Shown one piece after another: positions 14,092 through 16,057 of a DNA stretch of 16,057 nucleotides. The translations under genes and the position numbers were made by a program. The notes under the pieces are model-generated. The model saw nothing but the letters and a program-made list of their open reading frames with translations, was not told the DNA's origin and searched no databases. The number at the start of each line of letters is the position of its first letter. Position 1 is the first letter of the stretch. Source of the DNA: Ignavibacteriota bacterium (GTDB lineage: Bacteria > Bacteroidota > Ignavibacteria > Tepidaquicellales > Tepidaquicellaceae); the NCBI GenBank assembly GCA_003158365.1, contig PMIW01000042.1, positions 3,631 through 19,687 of the forward strand. The letters run 5' to 3'.

Positions 14092-14769
14092 ATGACAGTA
14101 AAAGACGTTTTAATTTTACTCGAAAAAAATAAAGACCCCAGGGGAATCGAAAACCGGAAAAAAGAAATTATCGGGAACACGGATTCATTCGGAATCGGCC
14201 TGACCAAATTAAAAGCCCTTAGCAAAAAAATCGGGAAGAATCACGAGCTTGCAATGGAATTATGGAAAGTGAATAACTATGACGTGAAAATAATGTCAAT
14301 ATTAATCGAAGACCCGAAACTGGTGACGGAATCTTTTGTTGACCAGCGGGTCAAGGGAATGAATAAAGGTTTCGTACACGTGTTCTGCACGGTGCTGATG
14401 GCGAAACTTCCCTTCCTGAAAAAGAAAGTGGACGAATGGACAAAGAGCAAAAATGATTTAATCAGAAGATTCGGATATGCTTCGCTTTACGCCCTTGCAA
14501 GGGGCGGAGAAAATATTGAAGACAAATATTTTGAATCTTACCTGGGCATAATCGAAAAAAATCTGCAAAAGGAAGAAAACATGGTTAAGGATTCGATGAA
14601 TAATTCCATATTTACAATCGGAATGAGAAATAAAAACCTGAACCAAAAAGCAATTGCAGTCGCAAAAAAAATCGGTAAGGTTGAAGTAGATTACGGAGAT
14701 AATTCCTGCGAAGCAATCAACTGCATAAAGCATCTTACGGGAAATAGAGTTCAAAAAAGTTTTAAATAA
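14092..14769 (+). CDS. AlkD-like HEAT-repeat protein (DNA alkylation repair family), catalytic residues apparently replaced
   Basis: This 225-residue cytoplasmic protein has the length and helical-repeat pattern of the AlkD/DNA alkylation repair family. Recognisable stretches are 'GIGLTKLKALSKKIGKNH' (34-51), 'LAMELWKVNNYDVKIMSILI' (53-72), 'DPKLVT' (74-79), 'RRFGYASLYALA' (125-136) and the C-terminal 'DNSCEAINCIKHL' (203-215). Family enzymes remove alkylated bases such as 3-methyladenine or 7-methylguanine without base flipping. In typical relatives the segment after 'W-V-K-D-F' reads W-D-L-C-D, giving the catalytic Trp and Asp (W109 and D113 in Bacillus cereus AlkD). Here the corresponding residues appear to be Lys92 and His96 ('NKGFVHVF'), aligned from memory of the family. 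The protein may therefore be non-catalytic, bind DNA, or use other chemistry. It starts 11 bp after the GNAT gene. Confidence 0.85.
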   Translation: MTVKDVLILLEKNKDPRGIENRKKEIIGNTDSFGIGLTKLKALSKKIGKNHELAMELWKVNNYDVKIMSILIEDPKLVTESFVDQRVKGMNKGFVHVFCTVLMAKLPFLKKKVDEWTKSKNDLIRRFGYASLYALARGGENIEDKYFESYLGIIEKNLQKEENMVKDSMNNSIFTIGMRNKNLNQKAIAVAKKIGKVEVDYGDNSCEAINCIKHLTGNRVQKSFK

Positions 14770-14774
14770 AATTT

Positions 14775-15614
14775 ATGAAAAAGTATTTGAAGAATTTATT
14801 CGATGCGGATAACCCTGCATTCGTTGCCGCCGTCGATGAACTTGCCCTGTGGTCTGCACCTTTCGGCATGACCCTGCTGGATAATATAAAATTAATTCCC
14901 GGAATCAAAGCTCTCGATATCGGCTGCGGTACGGGATTTCCACTGCTCGAGCTTGCAAACCGTCTCGATGATAAAAGCAAAGTTTACGGTATCGACCCGT
15001 GGGAAAAAGCCATCGACAGGATAAAAGAAAAAATTTTCCTTTATGAAATCACAAATGTGGAAGCACTGGCCGCAACAGCGGAAAATATTCCATTCGAAAA
15101 TAACTTCTTCGATTTAATCGTATCCAATAACGGGATTAATAATGTTCAGGATCTGGATAAGACTCTTTCGGAGTGTTACCGCATACTTAAGCCCGGAGGG
15201 CAATTTGCATTTACGTTTAATCTTCCAGAATCTTTAAAAGAGTTTTACGATGTATTTGAATCGGTTCTCGAAGAACTCGGCTTGCTGCGCGAAATTCAAA
15301 AAATGCACGGGCACATTTTTGATAAAAGAAAACCAATTGATTTCATGGAGAAAGCTGCCGAAAAATCCGGATTCAAAATAAAATCAATAATTAAAAACCG
15401 GTTTCAATATAAATTTACTGACGGTAATACATTTTTCAGCTACCCTATGATTCGTTTTCACTTCCTGCCTTCGTGGAAAGAAATTCTGCCGCCGCAAAGG
15501 GTTGAAGAGATATTTCATCTAATCGAAACCAAACTGGACGAAATCGCATCGAAAGAAAAAGAGCTTGTGATGACAGTTCCGTATGTATGTTTCGATTGTT
15601 TAAAAAATCTCTAA
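14775..15614 (+). CDS. Class I SAM-dependent methyltransferase (Methyltransf_11/UbiE-like)
   Basis: This 279-residue cytoplasmic protein has a Rossmann-like methyltransferase core. Motif I is 'ALDIGCGTG' (46-54), the acidic ribose-binding residue is Asp74 in 'VYGIDP', the adenine-contacting region is 'AATAENIPF' (99-107), motif IV is 'FFDLIVSNNG' (111-120) and 'YRILKPGGQFAFTF' (135-148) follows. The C-terminal 130 residues are longer than a minimal domain and probably form the substrate cap; they end with Cys residues ('VCFDCLKNL'). The substrate cannot be told from sequence: similar proteins act on quinones, lipids or small molecules. It starts 5 bp after the AlkD-like gene and is surely co-transcribed with it. 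After the stop, a weak 7-bp stem (15620-15639, with a G-T pair) has no T-run and is only a poor terminator candidate. Confidence 0.9.
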   Translation: MKKYLKNLFDADNPAFVAAVDELALWSAPFGMTLLDNIKLIPGIKALDIGCGTGFPLLELANRLDDKSKVYGIDPWEKAIDRIKEKIFLYEITNVEALAATAENIPFENNFFDLIVSNNGINNVQDLDKTLSECYRILKPGGQFAFTFNLPESLKEFYDVFESVLEELGLLREIQKMHGHIFDKRKPIDFMEKAAEKSGFKIKSIIKNRFQYKFTDGNTFFSYPMIRFHFLPSWKEILPPQRVEEIFHLIETKLDEIASKEKELVMTVPYVCFDCLKNL

Positions 15615-15707
15615 ACGCAAAACTCGTTAATCCGGGTTTGTCATAAATTTCATTATATCTAATAAAAATTAATATAACTATTTTTAAGGCTTATCGTATA
15701 TTTTTTT

Positions 15708-16057
15708 ATGGATAGAACGTTACGCTTGGAAAAAGAAAGAATCGGAAAGTTACTCTTCGAGTTTTCTCTCCCCGCAATTATAGGTATGATGGTAATGGCT
15801 TCATACAATATCGTCGACAGGATTTTCGTTGGCCGCGGCGTGGGAGCACTTGCCATTTCCGGAATAGCGATTACTTTTCCCGCAATAATTATTTTCATGG
15901 CATTCGCGATGCTGGTCGGAATAGGTGCGACAGCAGTTATCTCAATCCGCCTCGGCGAAAAAAAGACTGAACAGGCAGAGGAAACACTCGGCAATGCACT
16001 GACCCTTGCTATTATAATTTCGATTTTATTAACTGCAATATTTTATGCATTCCTCGA
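15708..16057 (+). CDS. MATE family efflux transporter, N-terminal part (cut by window edge)
   Basis: An open frame starts at ATG 15708 and runs off the window, giving 116 residues with no stop. After a charged N-terminus ('MDRTLRLEKERIGKLLFEF') come 'SLPAIIGMMVMASYNIVDRIFVG' (first membrane helix and the conserved N-x-x-D-x-x-x-V-G), then 'GALAISGIAITFPAIIIF' and 'GIGATAVISIRLGE', which are typical of MATE Na+/H+-coupled drug efflux pumps of the MepA-like type. A third or fourth helix begins at 'LTLAIIISILLTAIF'. MATE proteins have 12 membrane helices and about 450 residues, so most of the gene is missing. A 93-bp A/T-rich spacer precedes it and probably holds its promoter, but I could not call one. 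An antisense frame over the same bases is a shadow. Confidence 0.88.
   Translation, partial: MDRTLRLEKERIGKLLFEFSLPAIIGMMVMASYNIVDRIFVGRGVGALAISGIAITFPAIIIFMAFAMLVGIGATAVISIRLGEKKTEQAEETLGNALTLAIIISILLTAIFYAFL

Noticed and set aside
13616..15614. A defence or modification system made of GNAT, AlkD-like protein and methyltransferase
   Set aside because: The three are common stand-alone housekeeping families. Tight spacing alone does not show a shared system, and no DNA-methyltransferase or nuclease motif is seen.
15620..15639. Terminator after the methyltransferase
   Set aside because: The 7-bp stem contains a G-T pair and is not followed by a T-run.
15659..15994. A 111-residue antisense frame at the end of the window
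   Set aside because: The + strand encodes a clear MATE transporter over the same bases; the antisense frame has no recognisable motifs.

Overview
The window is AT-rich and reads as a chromosomal segment of a member of the Bacteroidota/Ignavibacteriota (FCB) group, most like Ignavibacteria-type genomes. The main evidence is a run of proteins that share the C-terminal type A sorting domain of the type IX secretion system (T9SS). Its signature here is 'YQNYPNPFNPTT', then 'KVYDILGKEIATLV', and finally 'GIYFYKL...KKMVLIK'. Short A/T-only spacers without Shine-Dalgarno sequences and 'MKK' signal peptides also fit this group. The species cannot be named from the sequence.

Region 1 (1-12967) holds seven consecutive T9SS-cargo genes, all on the + strand. 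They are the 3' end of an unknown cargo gene (1-205), a three-module Cys/Tyr-rich secreted protein (218-2308), four Asp-box/BNR beta-propeller proteins (2321-4588, 4596-6695, 8765-10816, 10829-12967) and, in the middle, a secreted S15/CocE-type alpha/beta hydrolase (6746-8671). The propellers fall into two types arranged symmetrically around the hydrolase: YCF48-like, AGT-type, hydrolase, AGT-type, YCF48-like. The first four genes are 7-12 bp apart and look like one operon; 8765 and 10829 are 12 bp apart. The products should cross the inner membrane by Sec and the outer membrane by T9SS, ending up on the cell surface or outside the cell. No T9SS machinery gene is in the window.

The cargo genes look mosaic at the DNA level. 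The 5' signal-peptide segment of 10829 is about 90% identical over 86 bp to that of 4596, while its propeller resembles 2321 and its sorting domain groups with 6746 and 8765. Genes 6746 and 8765 share 64 identical bases in the sorting-domain region. A short palindrome, CCCGAT(N)ATCGGG, lies inside three of the signal-peptide coding regions and once between genes.

Region 2 (13048-16057) is ordinary cytoplasmic and membrane housekeeping: a small exported protein of unknown function, then a tight GNAT acetyltransferase / AlkD-like HEAT-repeat protein / SAM methyltransferase operon (11 and 5 bp spacing), and the N-terminal part of a MATE efflux transporter that runs off the window. A near-perfect 24-bp inverted repeat built from three 8-bp units per arm lies in front of the GNAT gene.

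No RNA gene, CRISPR array, transposase or replication origin was recognised, and no gene-free stretch exceeds 300 bp. The most notable material is the mosaic T9SS cargo array and the palindromes in its signal-peptide regions. I do not see convincing evidence for a wholly new enzymatic or defence system.
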